Below, one piece after another: positions 15,695 to 25,248 of a stretch of DNA of 58,615 bases. The stretch covers positions 1 to 58,615 of the forward strand of contig NZ_JAQTWM010000011.1 of assembly GCF_028689305.1 (NCBI RefSeq), read 5' to 3'. The translations under genes and the position numbers were made by a program. The notes under the pieces are model-generated. The model had not been told where the DNA came from, searched no databases, and saw only the letters and a list, made by a program, of their open reading frames with translations. Within the stretch, counting starts at the first letter, position 1. Each line of letters starts with the position of its first letter. This stretch comes from Rhodoferax sp. GTDB taxonomy: Bacteria; Pseudomonadota; Gammaproteobacteria; Burkholderiales; Burkholderiaceae_C.

Positions 15695-17809
15695 ATGACA
15701 CATCAGCAAATTCCCGGTTTCAAGATTGCTATATCTTCTGTAGCTATAAGTGCAGTCTTTATCTGGGCTACAGGTCTTTTTTCCTCAAATGTGATGGCAC
15801 AGACCAGTGCCCCGGTGAAAGCCGGTGAGCCGGTCACGCTGAATTTCCAGGCGGCGGACATCGAGGCGGTGGCGCGGACCTTTGCCAGCATCACCGGTAA
15901 AAACGTGGTGGTCGACCCGCGCGTCAAGGGCACCTTGACGCTGGTGACGGACAAGCCGGTCAGCCAGGCGGCGGCGCTGGCCCAGTTTGTGGCCACCTTG
16001 CGCCTGCAGGGTTACACGCTGGTCGAGTCCGGTGGGCTGTACAAGGTGGTGCCCGAAGCTGAGGCCAAGCTGCAGACCAGTGCGGTGACCGTGGACAGTG
16101 CCCAGGGGCCGGGCCTGCCCGCCGGCAACCAGATTGCGACCCAGATCTTCAAGCTCAGCCATGAGTCGGCCAACAACCTGGTACCGGTGTTGCGCCCGCT
16201 GATCAGCCCGAACAACACCATCAACGCCAACCCCGGCACCAACACGCTGGTGATCACCGATTACGCCGACAACCTGCGTCGCTTGGGGCGCATCATCGCC
16301 GCCATGGACGTGGCCAACGCCACCGACGTGGAGGTGATCCCGCTCAAGCATGCCATTGCCGCCGATCTGGCACCCTTGGTGCTCAAGCTGCTGGGCAGCA
16401 GCACCGCTGCCGCACCGGCCGGCCAGGCCGATACCTCGTTCAAGACCACCTTGCTGGCCGAACCCCGTTCCAACGCGCTGATCGTGCGGGCCAGCAATGG
16501 CGCCCAGCTGGCGCTGGTGCATTCGCTGGTGGCCAAGCTTGACCAGCCCGATGCCGGCGGCAGCGGCGGCGCGGCGGGCAACATCCATGTGGTTTACCTG
16601 AAAAATGCCGATGCCACCAAGCTGGCGGCCACCCTGCGGGCGGCCATCAGCAACGACACCCGCTCCTCCACGGCGCCAGCGGCAACCGGCGGCGGCACCG
16701 CCGGGGCCGCGGCGGCAGCGGCCTCAGTCGCCAGTGCCACGGGCGGGCAGATTCAGGCTGATGCAGCCACCAATGCCCTCATCATCACCGCGCCGGAGCC
16801 GCAATTCCGCCAGTTGCGCGCGGTCATTGACAAGCTCGATGGCCGGCGTGCCCAGGTGCTGGTGGAGAGCCTGATTGCCGAGGTGAACATGGACCGGGCG
16901 GCTGAATTCGGGGTCCAGTGGCAAGGGGCTCTGGGCGGTGCGGCCAGCACCAATGTCGGTTTGCTGGGCACCAATTTTTCCTTGGGCAAAACCACCCCCA
17001 CCATCATTGATCTGGCGACCAACGCGGCCTCCGGGACGGCCGTGCCTGCTGGCGGTCTGAACCTGGGGGTGGCGCACAAGACCAACGGGGTGTATGTGCT
17101 GGGTTTTCTGGCGAACTTCCTGGAAAGCAGTGGCAGCGGCAATGTGCTGTCGACGCCCAATTTGCTGACGCTGGACAACGAAGAGGCCAAGATCGTGATT
17201 GGTGAAAACGTGCCGTTTGTCACCGGCTCCTACACCAGCAACAACACCAGCGGCAATTCGGTCAACCCGTTCACCACGGTGGAGCGCAAGGACGTGGGTC
17301 TGACGCTCAAGGTGCGGCCGCAAATCAACGAAAACGGCACGGTCAAGCTGGTGATTTACCAGGAAACCTCGGCGGTCAAGGCCGGCACCGAAAAAGACAG
17401 CAATGGCCCGACCACCACCAAACGCACGATTGAGTCGACGGTGCTGGTGGATGACAACAACATCGTGGTGCTGGGCGGGCTGCTGCAGGACACTTATTCC
17501 GGCAACCAGGAAAAAGTGCCGGGGCTGGGTGATGTCCCGCTGTTTGGCCACCTGTTCAAGAGTGAGGCGCGGGGCCGCAAAAAAACCAACCTGATGGTGT
17601 TTTTGCGGCCAGTGGTGGTGCGTGATGCCCAGGCCACGGATCGGTTATCGATGGACCGGTATGACCTGATGCGCGCCGGTCTGAATGACGCCCAGCCGAA
17701 ACCCAGCAGTGTGTTGAACATCAATGACTCGCCGCAATTGCCGGTCCTGCCGCTGGCCCAGCCGGTGTTGCCACCAGCGCCAGCATCGGGCGCCAAGACC
17801 CAACGCTGA
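15695..17809 (+). CDS. gspD: Outer-membrane secretin GspD
   Basis: A 704-residue secretin forming the T2SS outer-membrane channel. After the leader come N0 (VTLNFQAADIEAVARTFASI), N1-N3 ring domains (IFKLSHESANNLVPVLRPLI, VEVIPLKHAIAADLAPLVLK, HVVYLKNADATKLAATLRAA with a Ser/Ala/Gly-rich insert), then the secretin core with RAQVLVESLIAEVN, LSTPNLLTLDNEEAKIVIGE, VPFVTGSYTS and VVLGGLLQD. The signal peptide's hydrophobic core is encoded by the 57-nt element (copy 4), an unusual origin for a leader. Confidence 0.96.
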   Translation: MTHQQIPGFKIAISSVAISAVFIWATGLFSSNVMAQTSAPVKAGEPVTLNFQAADIEAVARTFASITGKNVVVDPRVKGTLTLVTDKPVSQAAALAQFVATLRLQGYTLVESGGLYKVVPEAEAKLQTSAVTVDSAQGPGLPAGNQIATQIFKLSHESANNLVPVLRPLISPNNTINANPGTNTLVITDYADNLRRLGRIIAAMDVANATDVEVIPLKHAIAADLAPLVLKLLGSSTAAAPAGQADTSFKTTLLAEPRSNALIVRASNGAQLALVHSLVAKLDQPDAGGSGGAAGNIHVVYLKNADATKLAATLRAAISNDTRSSTAPAATGGGTAGAAAAAASVASATGGQIQADAATNALIITAPEPQFRQLRAVIDKLDGRRAQVLVESLIAEVNMDRAAEFGVQWQGALGGAASTNVGLLGTNFSLGKTTPTIIDLATNAASGTAVPAGGLNLGVAHKTNGVYVLGFLANFLESSGSGNVLSTPNLLTLDNEEAKIVIGENVPFVTGSYTSNNTSGNSVNPFTTVERKDVGLTLKVRPQINENGTVKLVIYQETSAVKAGTEKDSNGPTTTKRTIESTVLVDDNNIVVLGGLLQDTYSGNQEKVPGLGDVPLFGHLFKSEARGRKKTNLMVFLRPVVVRDAQATDRLSMDRYDLMRAGLNDAQPKPSSVLNINDSPQLPVLPLAQPVLPPAPASGAKTQR
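15728..15784 (+). repeat. 57-nt interspersed element, copy 4 (gspD leader)
   Basis: GCTATATCTTCTGTAGC, exactly 20 nt, then GGGCTACAGGTCTTTTTTC. Read in the gspD frame it gives A-ISS-V-A-ISAVFI-W-A-T-G, which forms the hydrophobic core of the signal peptide. It is AT-rich against the GC-rich gene around it. Confidence 0.85.
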
Positions 17810-17824
17810 ACGTTTTCGACTGTC

Positions 17825-19213
17825 ATGCGTTACCCACTGCCCTACGCCTTTGCCCGGACCTACCAGCTGTTGCTGGAAGACGATGCCGGCCAGCTCACGC
17901 TGTGGCTGCATCCGCAATCCGCCGCGGCGGCCCTGAGTGAGGTGCTGCGTAAATACCCTCACTGTCAGTTGCAGACCCAGGCCGCCAACACCCTGGTGCA
18001 GCGTATCAGTGCGGCTTATGCCCAAGGGGAGTCCAGCGCGGCGGCGGTGGTCAGCGAGGTCGAAAGTGATGCTGATCTGTCGCGCATGATGCAGGACCTG
18101 CCCGCCATTGAGGACCTGCTGGAAACGGCGGATGACGCACCCATCATCCGCATGCTCAATGCGCTGTTGACGCAGGCGGCACGTGACGGCGCCAGCGACA
18201 TCCACATCGAACCGTATGAGCGCCACTCCAGTGTGCGTTTTCGGGTGGACGGCACCCTGCGCGAGGTGGTGCAGCCCAACCGCGCCCTGCACGCAGCGCT
18301 GATTTCGCGCCTGAAGATCATGGCCGAACTCGACATTGCCGAGCGCCGCCTGCCGCAGGATGGGCGCATCAGCCTGCGCATTGGCACGCGGGCGGTGGAC
18401 GTGCGGGTTTCCACGTTGCCCAGCGCCTATGGCGAGCGTGCGGTGCTGCGCCTGTTGGACAAGTCCGAGGGACGGTTGAGCCTGGAAGCGCTGGGCATGC
18501 AGGGCGAGGTGTTGCGCCGTTTTGAGGCGCTGGTGACCCAGCCGCATGGCATTGTGCTGGTGACCGGTCCCACCGGCTCGGGCAAGACCACCACGCTGTA
18601 TGCGGCGCTGGGGCGGCTGGATGCCACGCGCAACAACATCATGACGGTGGAAGACCCGATCGAGTACGAGCTCGCTGGTGTGGGGCAGACCCAGGTCAAC
18701 CCGAAGATCGAACTGGACTTTGCCAAGGCCTTGCGTGCCATCCTGCGCCAGGACCCCGACATCATCATGATTGGCGAAATCCGCGACTTCGAGACTGCGC
18801 AGATCGCCATCCAGGCCAGTTTGACCGGCCACCTGGTGCTGGCCACGCTGCACACCAACGATGCCGCCAGTGCGGTGACGCGCCTGACTGACATGGGGGT
18901 GGAGCCGTTTCTGCTCAGCTCCAGCTTGCTGGGTGTGCTGGCCCAGCGCCTGGTGCGCAAGCTGTGCATCCATTGCGGCGGAAAAGGCTGCGAGCATTGT
19001 GGCCACACCGGTTACAGCGGGCGCAGCGGCGTGTTTGAGCTGCTGGTGACCGACGAGGCCATCCGCGCCCAGATTCACAACCGGGCTTCGGAAGCCGACA
19101 TCCGCAGTGCCGCGCAGGCCGCGGGTATGGTGCTGATGCGTGAAGACGGTGAGCGGCTGGTGAGCCTGGGGCTGACCTCGCGCGAAGAATTGCTGCGTGT
19201 GACACGCGACTGA
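17825..19213 (+). CDS. gspE: T2SS ATPase GspE
   Basis: A 462-residue secretion ATPase. A short N-terminal domain, then the core: GASDIHIEPYE, LPQDGRISLRIG, Walker A GPTGSGKTTTLY (from residue 248), the Asp box VEDPIEYELAGVGQTQVN, Walker B region IMIGEIRDFETAQIA and the His box HLVLATLHTND. The tetracysteine zinc site is reduced but present (CIHCGGKGCEHCGHTGYSGR). It powers pseudopilus assembly together with GspF, which starts 14 bases later. Confidence 0.96.
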   Translation: MRYPLPYAFARTYQLLLEDDAGQLTLWLHPQSAAAALSEVLRKYPHCQLQTQAANTLVQRISAAYAQGESSAAAVVSEVESDADLSRMMQDLPAIEDLLETADDAPIIRMLNALLTQAARDGASDIHIEPYERHSSVRFRVDGTLREVVQPNRALHAALISRLKIMAELDIAERRLPQDGRISLRIGTRAVDVRVSTLPSAYGERAVLRLLDKSEGRLSLEALGMQGEVLRRFEALVTQPHGIVLVTGPTGSGKTTTLYAALGRLDATRNNIMTVEDPIEYELAGVGQTQVNPKIELDFAKALRAILRQDPDIIMIGEIRDFETAQIAIQASLTGHLVLATLHTNDAASAVTRLTDMGVEPFLLSSSLLGVLAQRLVRKLCIHCGGKGCEHCGHTGYSGRSGVFELLVTDEAIRAQIHNRASEADIRSAAQAAGMVLMREDGERLVSLGLTSREELLRVTRD

Positions 19214-19227
19214 ACTTGTGAGTAGCC

Positions 19228-20448
19228 ATGCCGGTTTATTCTTTTGAAGCCGTCAGTGCCGCCGGAGACACCCGCAAGGGGGTGATCGAGGCAGATTCCG
19301 CCAAGGCGGCACGGGGGCAGTTGCGTGCGCAGGCGCTGGTGCCGCTCAGGGTGGAGCCAGTGAGTGCACAAGATCGCACGGGCGGCGGCATGACAGCACG
19401 CTACGGCAAGCGCGTGTTCAATGCAACCGCACTGGCGGTCTGGACACGCCAGCTGGCTGGTCTGGTGTCCTCTGGTCTGCCGCTGGAGCGGGCGCTCACC
19501 TCGCTGTCGGATGAAGCCGAAAAAGCACCGGAACGCGAACTGGTGGCCACGCTGCGCGCCGAGGTCAATGGAGGGACGTCGTTTGCCAAGGCACTGTCCC
19601 AGCATCCGCGCGAGTTTTCCGAGATTTACGTGGCGGTGATTGGTGCCGGTGAGCACAGCGGCAACCTGGGTCTGGTGCTGGAGCGTTTGGCCGATGATCT
19701 GGAAGAGCAGCAGGCGCTCAAGGCCAAGCTGATTGGTGCCGCACTGTACCCGGCCATTGTGTCGTTGGTGGCCATCGTCATCGTGTTGTTTCTGGTGACC
19801 TATGTGGTGCCGCAGGTGGCGCACGTGTTCGCCGGCAGCAAGCGGGCTCTGCCGCTGCTCACGGTCATCATGATCAGTCTGAGCGACCTGGTGCGCAGTT
19901 ATGGCTGGCTGATGTTGGTGGTGATGGTTTCGGGCGTGGTTGGTGCCCGTGTGGCGCTGGCCAATGACCAGTGGCACGAAAAATGGGACGCCGCCTGGCT
20001 GAACCTGCCCATTCTCGGCCGGTTATCGCGAAGTTACAACGCTGCCCGTTTTGCCAGCACGCTGGCGATGCTGGCTGCGGCAGGTGTGCCGATCTTGAAG
20101 GCCTTGCAGGCGGCGACGCAGACCCTCTCCAATCGAGCCTTGCGTACCGATGCACAAGAGGCGCTGGTACTGGTGCGTGAAGGAGCTCCGCTGGCGTCGG
20201 CTTTGGCGCAGAAGAAGCGTTTTCCGCCACTGCTGGCCATGTTTGCCCGTCTGGGAGAGCAAACCGGGCAATTGCCCGTGATGTTGCAGCGTGCTGCGAA
20301 GCAGTTGGGGACCGAAGTGCAACGCCGTGCCATGCAACTGGCTACGTTGCTGGAGCCCCTGTTGATTGTGGCCATGGGGGTGGTGGTGATGCTGATTGTG
20401 CTGGCGGTGCTGATGCCGATCATCCAGCTCAATCAGTTGGTCAAGTAG
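19228..20448 (+). CDS. gspF: T2SS inner-membrane platform protein GspF
   Basis: A 406-residue GspF with two repeated cytoplasmic helical domains (LAVWTRQLAGLVSSGLPLERAL and ARFASTLAMLAAAGVPILKAL) and three membrane segments (about 172-195, 220-242, 375-400). The signature region VIGAGEHSGNLGLVLERLAD is present. It is the last gene of the cluster, ending 19 bases from the convergent response regulator. Confidence 0.95.
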   Translation: MPVYSFEAVSAAGDTRKGVIEADSAKAARGQLRAQALVPLRVEPVSAQDRTGGGMTARYGKRVFNATALAVWTRQLAGLVSSGLPLERALTSLSDEAEKAPERELVATLRAEVNGGTSFAKALSQHPREFSEIYVAVIGAGEHSGNLGLVLERLADDLEEQQALKAKLIGAALYPAIVSLVAIVIVLFLVTYVVPQVAHVFAGSKRALPLLTVIMISLSDLVRSYGWLMLVVMVSGVVGARVALANDQWHEKWDAAWLNLPILGRLSRSYNAARFASTLAMLAAAGVPILKALQAATQTLSNRALRTDAQEALVLVREGAPLASALAQKKRFPPLLAMFARLGEQTGQLPVMLQRAAKQLGTEVQRRAMQLATLLEPLLIVAMGVVVMLIVLAVLMPIIQLNQLVK

Positions 20449-20467
20449 CGTTGGCGGGCTGGGGCGT

Positions 20468-21103
20468 TCAGCGCTGGCCGGTTTTGTTCAACAGGTTGAC
20501 CAGATCGACCACGGTTCTGGCGTTCATCTTGTCCAGGACGCGCGCACGATGAACCTCCACTGTGCGGATGCTGATTTGCAATTGGTCGGCAATGAGCTTG
20601 TTGGGCAGACCTTCCATCATCAGTCGCATCACGGCCTGTTCGCGTTCGGTCAAATCGGCGATGCGTTGACGTAGGGCTTGGCACCGGTGACGCTCGGCCA
20701 ACACGCGAGCTGACTTGTCCAGCGCCCGCTCCACCCGCTCCACCAGTGCATTGTTGGAAAACGGCTTTTCGCAAAAGTCAAAGGCACCACGCAGGACTGC
20801 ATCCACGGCTGTGGGCAGGTCGGCATGTCCAGACAGAAAGATGATGGGCATGGTTTCGAACCAATGCAGGGTACGCAGATGCTCGAACAGGGCCAGGCCA
20901 CTCATGCCGGGCATCCGCAGGTCCAGCACGGCGCAACAGGGGTCTTGCGGGCCGTCGGGCCATTGTTGTGCCTGAGCCCAGAAGCGGTCTGCGCTGTCGA
21001 ACGGGGTGCTCAGCAGACGTCGGGTACGCAACAGCCAGCCCAGTGCGTCACGCACAGCGTCGTCATCGTCAATCAAAAAGACCGTGCTGCCAGTGCCCAT
21101 CAT
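20468..21103 (-). CDS. FixJ/DctR-like response regulator
   Basis: A 211-residue response regulator: receiver domain (about 7-120) with acidic pocket IDDDDAV and phospho-acceptor Asp61 in AVLDLRMPG, Lys in CEKPF; then a LuxR/FixJ helix-turn-helix (LTEREQAVMRLMMEGLPNKLIADQLQ, ISIRTVEVHRARVLDKM). It resembles the DctR/FixJ group. The start ATG at 21103 lies 7 bases after the sensor kinase stop, so the pair is co-transcribed. Its targets are probably transport genes such as the nearby tctAB, by analogy with DctSR; this is inference. Confidence 0.88.
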   Translation of the reverse strand: MMGTGSTVFLIDDDDAVRDALGWLLRTRRLLSTPFDSADRFWAQAQQWPDGPQDPCCAVLDLRMPGMSGLALFEHLRTLHWFETMPIIFLSGHADLPTAVDAVLRGAFDFCEKPFSNNALVERVERALDKSARVLAERHRCQALRQRIADLTEREQAVMRLMMEGLPNKLIADQLQISIRTVEVHRARVLDKMNARTVVDLVNLLNKTGQR

Positions 21104-21110
21104 GTCGCCA

Positions 21111-23129
21111 TCATAGGGCGGCGGGCAGGGTGAAGCGGAAGGTGGTGCCGCGTGGTGTGGCTGGTTCGAAGTCGAGCAAGCCGCCATGTTGCTCCACGAT
21201 CGAGCGGCACAGGCTCAGGCCCAGTCCCATGCCTTCGGCTTTGGTGGTGAAAAATGGGGTGAATATCCGCTTGGCTACCTCGTCTGTCAGGCCGTGTCCA
21301 TGGTCAGTGACAGTGAAGGCAACCCATCGTCCAGGGCTGGTTGCGTTGGCGGGAACGGGCGCAGCGTGCAGGCTCAGGTTGCGCCAACCTGAGCCGGAAG
21401 CGGGATCGCCTGGGGGCATGGCCTGAAAGCCATTGCGCACCAGGTTCAGCAAGACCTGCTCGACCATGGTGGCATCACACCAGACGGCTGGGCAATCTGC
21501 GGCAATCTCCCACTGCACCTCAATGCCGAGCTTGTGGGCCTGTAGTTTCACCAGCGGCGAAATGCCATCCCAAAGTGCCTGGATCGGCACGGCGGCGCGG
21601 GCGCGTTCTCGTCGGCGCACCAGGTCCCCCACACTCTTGATGACCTTGCCGGCGCGTTCAGCCTGATCGGCCATGCGCTGGATGGTGGCCTCAAGTTCGA
21701 TTCGCAGTGTCTGCAGGGGGACTTGCGGGTCTTGCAGCACATTGAGGGAACCACTGGCGTAGCTGGCGATGGCCGCTAACGGTTGGTTGAGCTCGTGGCT
21801 GATGAGGGATGCCATTTCCCCCACCATGGCCAACCGGGCGGTGGCCTGCAGGCGGTCTTGCGAGGCTCGGGAAAGCTCTTCCGCCTTGCGCTGGTCACTC
21901 TGGTCGATGATGGCACTCATCCAGCCGGTTTGTCTGGCCTGCGCGTTGATCAGAGGTGCTTCCACCACCAGCACGGGCACATGGACACCATCGGCTCGCA
22001 GAAATTCTGATTCGAAACCTTGGCGTGGCAGCAGGCGAGAAGTCTGGCGGATGGATTGCCTTTGTCGATAACAATCGATCTGTTCAGGTGGCCAGTAGGG
22101 CGCCGGTATGCCGGTGCCGACGAGTTGTTCGGGTGGTCGTCCGACGATTTGGCAGAACGCTGGATTGACGTAGGTGATCCGACCTTGCATGTCGCGGGCG
22201 CACAGTCCGGTGAGCAGTGAGTCTTCCATGGCCTTGCGAAAGGCCAGGGCTTCGGCCAGACTGCCTTCGGCGCGTCGGCGTCGGCGCACGTCCAGTGCCA
22301 GCAGCGCAAACAAGGTGGTGAGTGCCAAGGTGAGTGCGACAACGGTGGCGGTCAGGATATTGGGCAACCAGCCGCCCGATTCACGCGCCTGCTCCACTCG
22401 TAACACGTAGGCAACGCCTGGCAGGTCGAGCAACTGTCTGGCCTGAATAACACCACGCTCATTCACCACACTGCCCACAATGGCCAGTCGGGTGCCGTCA
22501 CCTTCGTTGATGGCGACGCTGCGAGCGCGTCGTGTTTCGGACCGGATCAATTCGGTCAGGAGCCCGGGCAGACCGTAGGTGGCCACAATGAAGCCAGCCT
22601 CCCGGTTGGCCTGGATCACCGGGACGCACATTTCCATCACCTCCTGACCTAACCACTGGGCCATCGGTAACCAATAACTGGCTGAATAGGCTGGGCCCTT
22701 GAGACGCCGAGCGTTGGCGCAGGCATGTTGTACATCAGGCAGAACCTGCTCACGGTTCATGTCGTCAAACGTCTGTGGCTGGAATGGGCTGCGAAGCTCT
22801 TGTTGGATGCGAAGATCCCGATCACGCCACTCCAGCCGGAGCATTTCGCGATGCGCGCTCAACAGGACAGATGCGGCACGCTGCCATTGCGGCTCCGAGG
22901 CACTGGTGACGCTCAGAGCTTGCAGATCCTGGATGTTGCGTAGCAGGCCGGCACGCAACTCACCGGCCATGTTTGCAGCGCTGAGTTCCAGTTGACTGAC
23001 GGCGTGATTTTCTTCGTACTCACGCGCCAGGAACACCAGAACCCCCAGCAGGGCCAGCATGAGGGCGAAGAGCGCAGCCCAGAACCAGCGTCGACTATGG
23101 GCAAAGCCGGACTGCAATTGATCATTCAC
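21111..23129 (-). CDS. DctS-like membrane sensor histidine kinase
   Basis: A 672-residue kinase. Membrane segment at about 15-36, a periplasmic sensing domain (about 37-265), a second membrane segment (about 262-285), a PAS domain (about 300-410, GRITYVNPAFCQIVGRPPEQL), a dimerisation domain with phospho-acceptor His445 in EMASLISHELNQPLAAIASY, and an ATPase domain with NLVRNGFQAM, DHGHGL and GMGLGLSLCRSIVEQHGG. This layout matches DctS of the C4-dicarboxylate regulators. Likely substrates are carboxylic acids, unproven. Confidence 0.88.
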   Translation of the reverse strand: MNDQLQSGFAHSRRWFWAALFALMLALLGVLVFLAREYEENHAVSQLELSAANMAGELRAGLLRNIQDLQALSVTSASEPQWQRAASVLLSAHREMLRLEWRDRDLRIQQELRSPFQPQTFDDMNREQVLPDVQHACANARRLKGPAYSASYWLPMAQWLGQEVMEMCVPVIQANREAGFIVATYGLPGLLTELIRSETRRARSVAINEGDGTRLAIVGSVVNERGVIQARQLLDLPGVAYVLRVEQARESGGWLPNILTATVVALTLALTTLFALLALDVRRRRRAEGSLAEALAFRKAMEDSLLTGLCARDMQGRITYVNPAFCQIVGRPPEQLVGTGIPAPYWPPEQIDCYRQRQSIRQTSRLLPRQGFESEFLRADGVHVPVLVVEAPLINAQARQTGWMSAIIDQSDQRKAEELSRASQDRLQATARLAMVGEMASLISHELNQPLAAIASYASGSLNVLQDPQVPLQTLRIELEATIQRMADQAERAGKVIKSVGDLVRRRERARAAVPIQALWDGISPLVKLQAHKLGIEVQWEIAADCPAVWCDATMVEQVLLNLVRNGFQAMPPGDPASGSGWRNLSLHAAPVPANATSPGRWVAFTVTDHGHGLTDEVAKRIFTPFFTTKAEGMGLGLSLCRSIVEQHGGLLDFEPATPRGTTFRFTLPAAL

Positions 23130-23231
23130 GATGGAATGCCGTGCCCCTGCTGTCGGCGGTGGGCCGAGTCCATTGACTTGCTGGCAATGCGGACCTCTGT
23201 TTCCTGCGTGGCTGGTGTTTTTGAATTGCTT

Positions 23232-23675
23232 TCAGTGCAACACAAGGACGGGCAATTGGCTATGGGCGATGATTTTTTTGGTATGCGAGCCAAAGACGAA
23301 TTCACCGATCGGGCCGCGACCATGGGTCACCATCACGATCATGTCGCAACCGGCCTTTTCGGCTTCTTCAAGAATGGCGTGGTCAACCGAATAGGCGGTG
23401 ACTGCCAGCCTTGAAAAGACCACACCGGCAGCGACCGCGCGCTGCTCGAACTGGTCGAGCAGCGCCTTGGAATGCGCCTTGTTCTTGGATTCATGTTCCT
23501 GAATATGGCTGGCGAACGCTTGTGCATCATGGCTTGTTGCCGAGACGGGTAGATCGGGTTCAACCACGAAACCGGTGACTCGGGCGCCCAACTGCACTGC
23601 CAGTTCAATGCTGCCATCCATAGCTCGGTGGGAAAGCTCTGAACCATCAACCGGGACGAACAAATGTTTATACAT
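23232..23675 (-). CDS. Universal stress protein (UspA family)
   Basis: A 147-residue single-domain Usp: HLFVPVDGSELSHRAM at the start, DMIVMVTHGRGPIGEFVFGS with the G-x2-G-x9-GS ATP-binding pattern, and LPVLVLH at the end, so it is probably of the ATP-binding type. It follows tctA on the same strand after 47 bases that include a short hairpin (AGGTGG/CCACCT), so it may be the last gene of the tctB-tctA transcript. Role in this context unknown. Confidence 0.9.
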   Translation of the reverse strand: MYKHLFVPVDGSELSHRAMDGSIELAVQLGARVTGFVVEPDLPVSATSHDAQAFASHIQEHESKNKAHSKALLDQFEQRAVAAGVVFSRLAVTAYSVDHAILEEAEKAGCDMIVMVTHGRGPIGEFVFGSHTKKIIAHSQLPVLVLH

Positions 23676-23722
23676 GGTCTCTCCTATAAAAGGGGCAATT
23701 TCCAGAGAGGTGGGGGACCACC

Positions 23723-25237
23723 TTAGTCCTCAACAAAAGCTTCTTCGCGGCGTTTCTTGATGCTGGGTGACAACACCACAATCAGCAGCAGCACAGCCAC
23801 GGCCAGCAACGAGGCTGACAGGGGGCGTGTGACAAACACACTCCAGTCACCACGCGAGAGCAACAGCGAACGGCGCAGGTTTTCTTCCATCATGGGCCCC
23901 AGGATCAGCCCGAGCAGTAGCGGGGCAGGTTCGCAACCCATCTTGGCAAAGGCGTAACCGATGACACCAAAGGCGCCCACGATCCAGATGTCAAACGTGT
24001 TGTTGTTGGTGGAATACACACCAATGGCGCAGAAAAGCACAATTGCGGGAAACAGCCAGCGATAGGGCACCGTCAGCAGTTTGACCCAGATGCCGATCAT
24101 CGGCAGGTTCAGGATCACCAGCATCGCGTTGCCGATCCACATGGAGGCGATCAGACCCCAGAACAATTCGGGGTTGCTGGTCATGACCTGTGGGCCTGGC
24201 TGGATGTTGTGGATCGTCATGGCGCCCACCATTAACGCCATCACGGCATTGGGGGGGATGCCCAGGGTCAGCAGCGGAATGAAGGAGGTTTGCGCTCCCG
24301 CATTGTTGGCTGCCTCCGGGGCGGCGACACCGCGGATATTGCCCTGGCCAAAAGGCACTTCACCCTTTTTGAGGCGAAGCTTCTTCTCGATGGTGTAGGA
24401 AGCAAACGAGGCCAGCAAGGCGCCGCCACCGGGCAGGATACCCATCATGGAGCCCAGCGCGGTGCCACGCAGCACAGCCGGCATCATGTTCTTGAAATCT
24501 TCTCGGGTCGGGAACAGGCCTTCGACCTTCTTGGTCAACAGTTCACGGCTCTCGCTGGGGCGAGACAACGAGGTGATGATGTCGCCATAGCCAAACACGC
24601 CCATGGCAATGGCGATGAAGCCAATACCGTCGGTCAGCTCGGGGATGTCAAAGTTGTAGCGTGCCACACCGGAGTTGACGTCAGTGCCCACCATACCCAG
24701 AAGCAGGCCCAGAATCACCATGGCAATGGCTTTGAGCAGCGAACCAGAGGCCAGCACCACCGCACCGATCAGGCCCAGCACCATCAGTGAAAAATACTCT
24801 GCAGGCCCGAATTTGAAGGCCACCTCGGCCAACGGAACGGCAAACGCGGCCAGTACCAGTGTGCCGAAGGTACCGGCAATGAAGGACCCGATACCAGCGG
24901 CGGCAAGCGCCGGGCCAGCTCGGCCCTTGCGTGCCATCTGATAACCGTCGATGGCGGTCACGACTGAAGAGGCTTCACCTGGCAAGTTGACCAGAATGGC
25001 CGTGGTCGAACCACCGTATTGGGCGCCGTAGTAAATACCGGCCAGCATGATCAGCGCTGCCAGAGGTGGCAGGGCATAGGTGGCTGGCAGCAGCATGGCA
25101 ATGGTGGCCACGGGGCCTAGGCCCGGCAGCACGCCAATCACGGTGCCGAGTAAACAGCCGACCAATGCGTAGAGCAGGTTTTGCGTGGTGAACGCCACAC
25201 CCATGCCCAGCGAAAGATTGTTGATCAGATCCATCAT
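23723..25237 (-). CDS. tctA: TTT transporter large membrane subunit TctA
   Basis: A 504-residue TctA with about twelve membrane segments and the family's signature blocks: GTVIGVLPGLGPVATIAMLLP, GIYYGAQYGGSTTAILVNLPGE, GLLLGMVGTD and GILPGGGALLASFASY. It forms the transport channel of a tripartite tricarboxylate transporter for carboxylic or aromatic acids, sodium- or proton-driven. The partner TctB lies 11 bases upstream; no binding protein is adjacent, but a Bug-type protein sits at 36062. Confidence 0.95.
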   Translation of the reverse strand: MMDLINNLSLGMGVAFTTQNLLYALVGCLLGTVIGVLPGLGPVATIAMLLPATYALPPLAALIMLAGIYYGAQYGGSTTAILVNLPGEASSVVTAIDGYQMARKGRAGPALAAAGIGSFIAGTFGTLVLAAFAVPLAEVAFKFGPAEYFSLMVLGLIGAVVLASGSLLKAIAMVILGLLLGMVGTDVNSGVARYNFDIPELTDGIGFIAIAMGVFGYGDIITSLSRPSESRELLTKKVEGLFPTREDFKNMMPAVLRGTALGSMMGILPGGGALLASFASYTIEKKLRLKKGEVPFGQGNIRGVAAPEAANNAGAQTSFIPLLTLGIPPNAVMALMVGAMTIHNIQPGPQVMTSNPELFWGLIASMWIGNAMLVILNLPMIGIWVKLLTVPYRWLFPAIVLFCAIGVYSTNNNTFDIWIVGAFGVIGYAFAKMGCEPAPLLLGLILGPMMEENLRRSLLLSRGDWSVFVTRPLSASLLAVAVLLLIVVLSPSIKKRREEAFVED

Positions 25238-25248
25238 GGTGTGGCTCC

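Noticed and set aside
23708..23723. Short hairpin AGGTGG-GGGA-CCACCT between tctA and the Usp gene
   Set aside because: No T-run follows on the minus strand and it overlaps the end of tctA, so I do not call it a terminator. It could be a weak mRNA-stability element.
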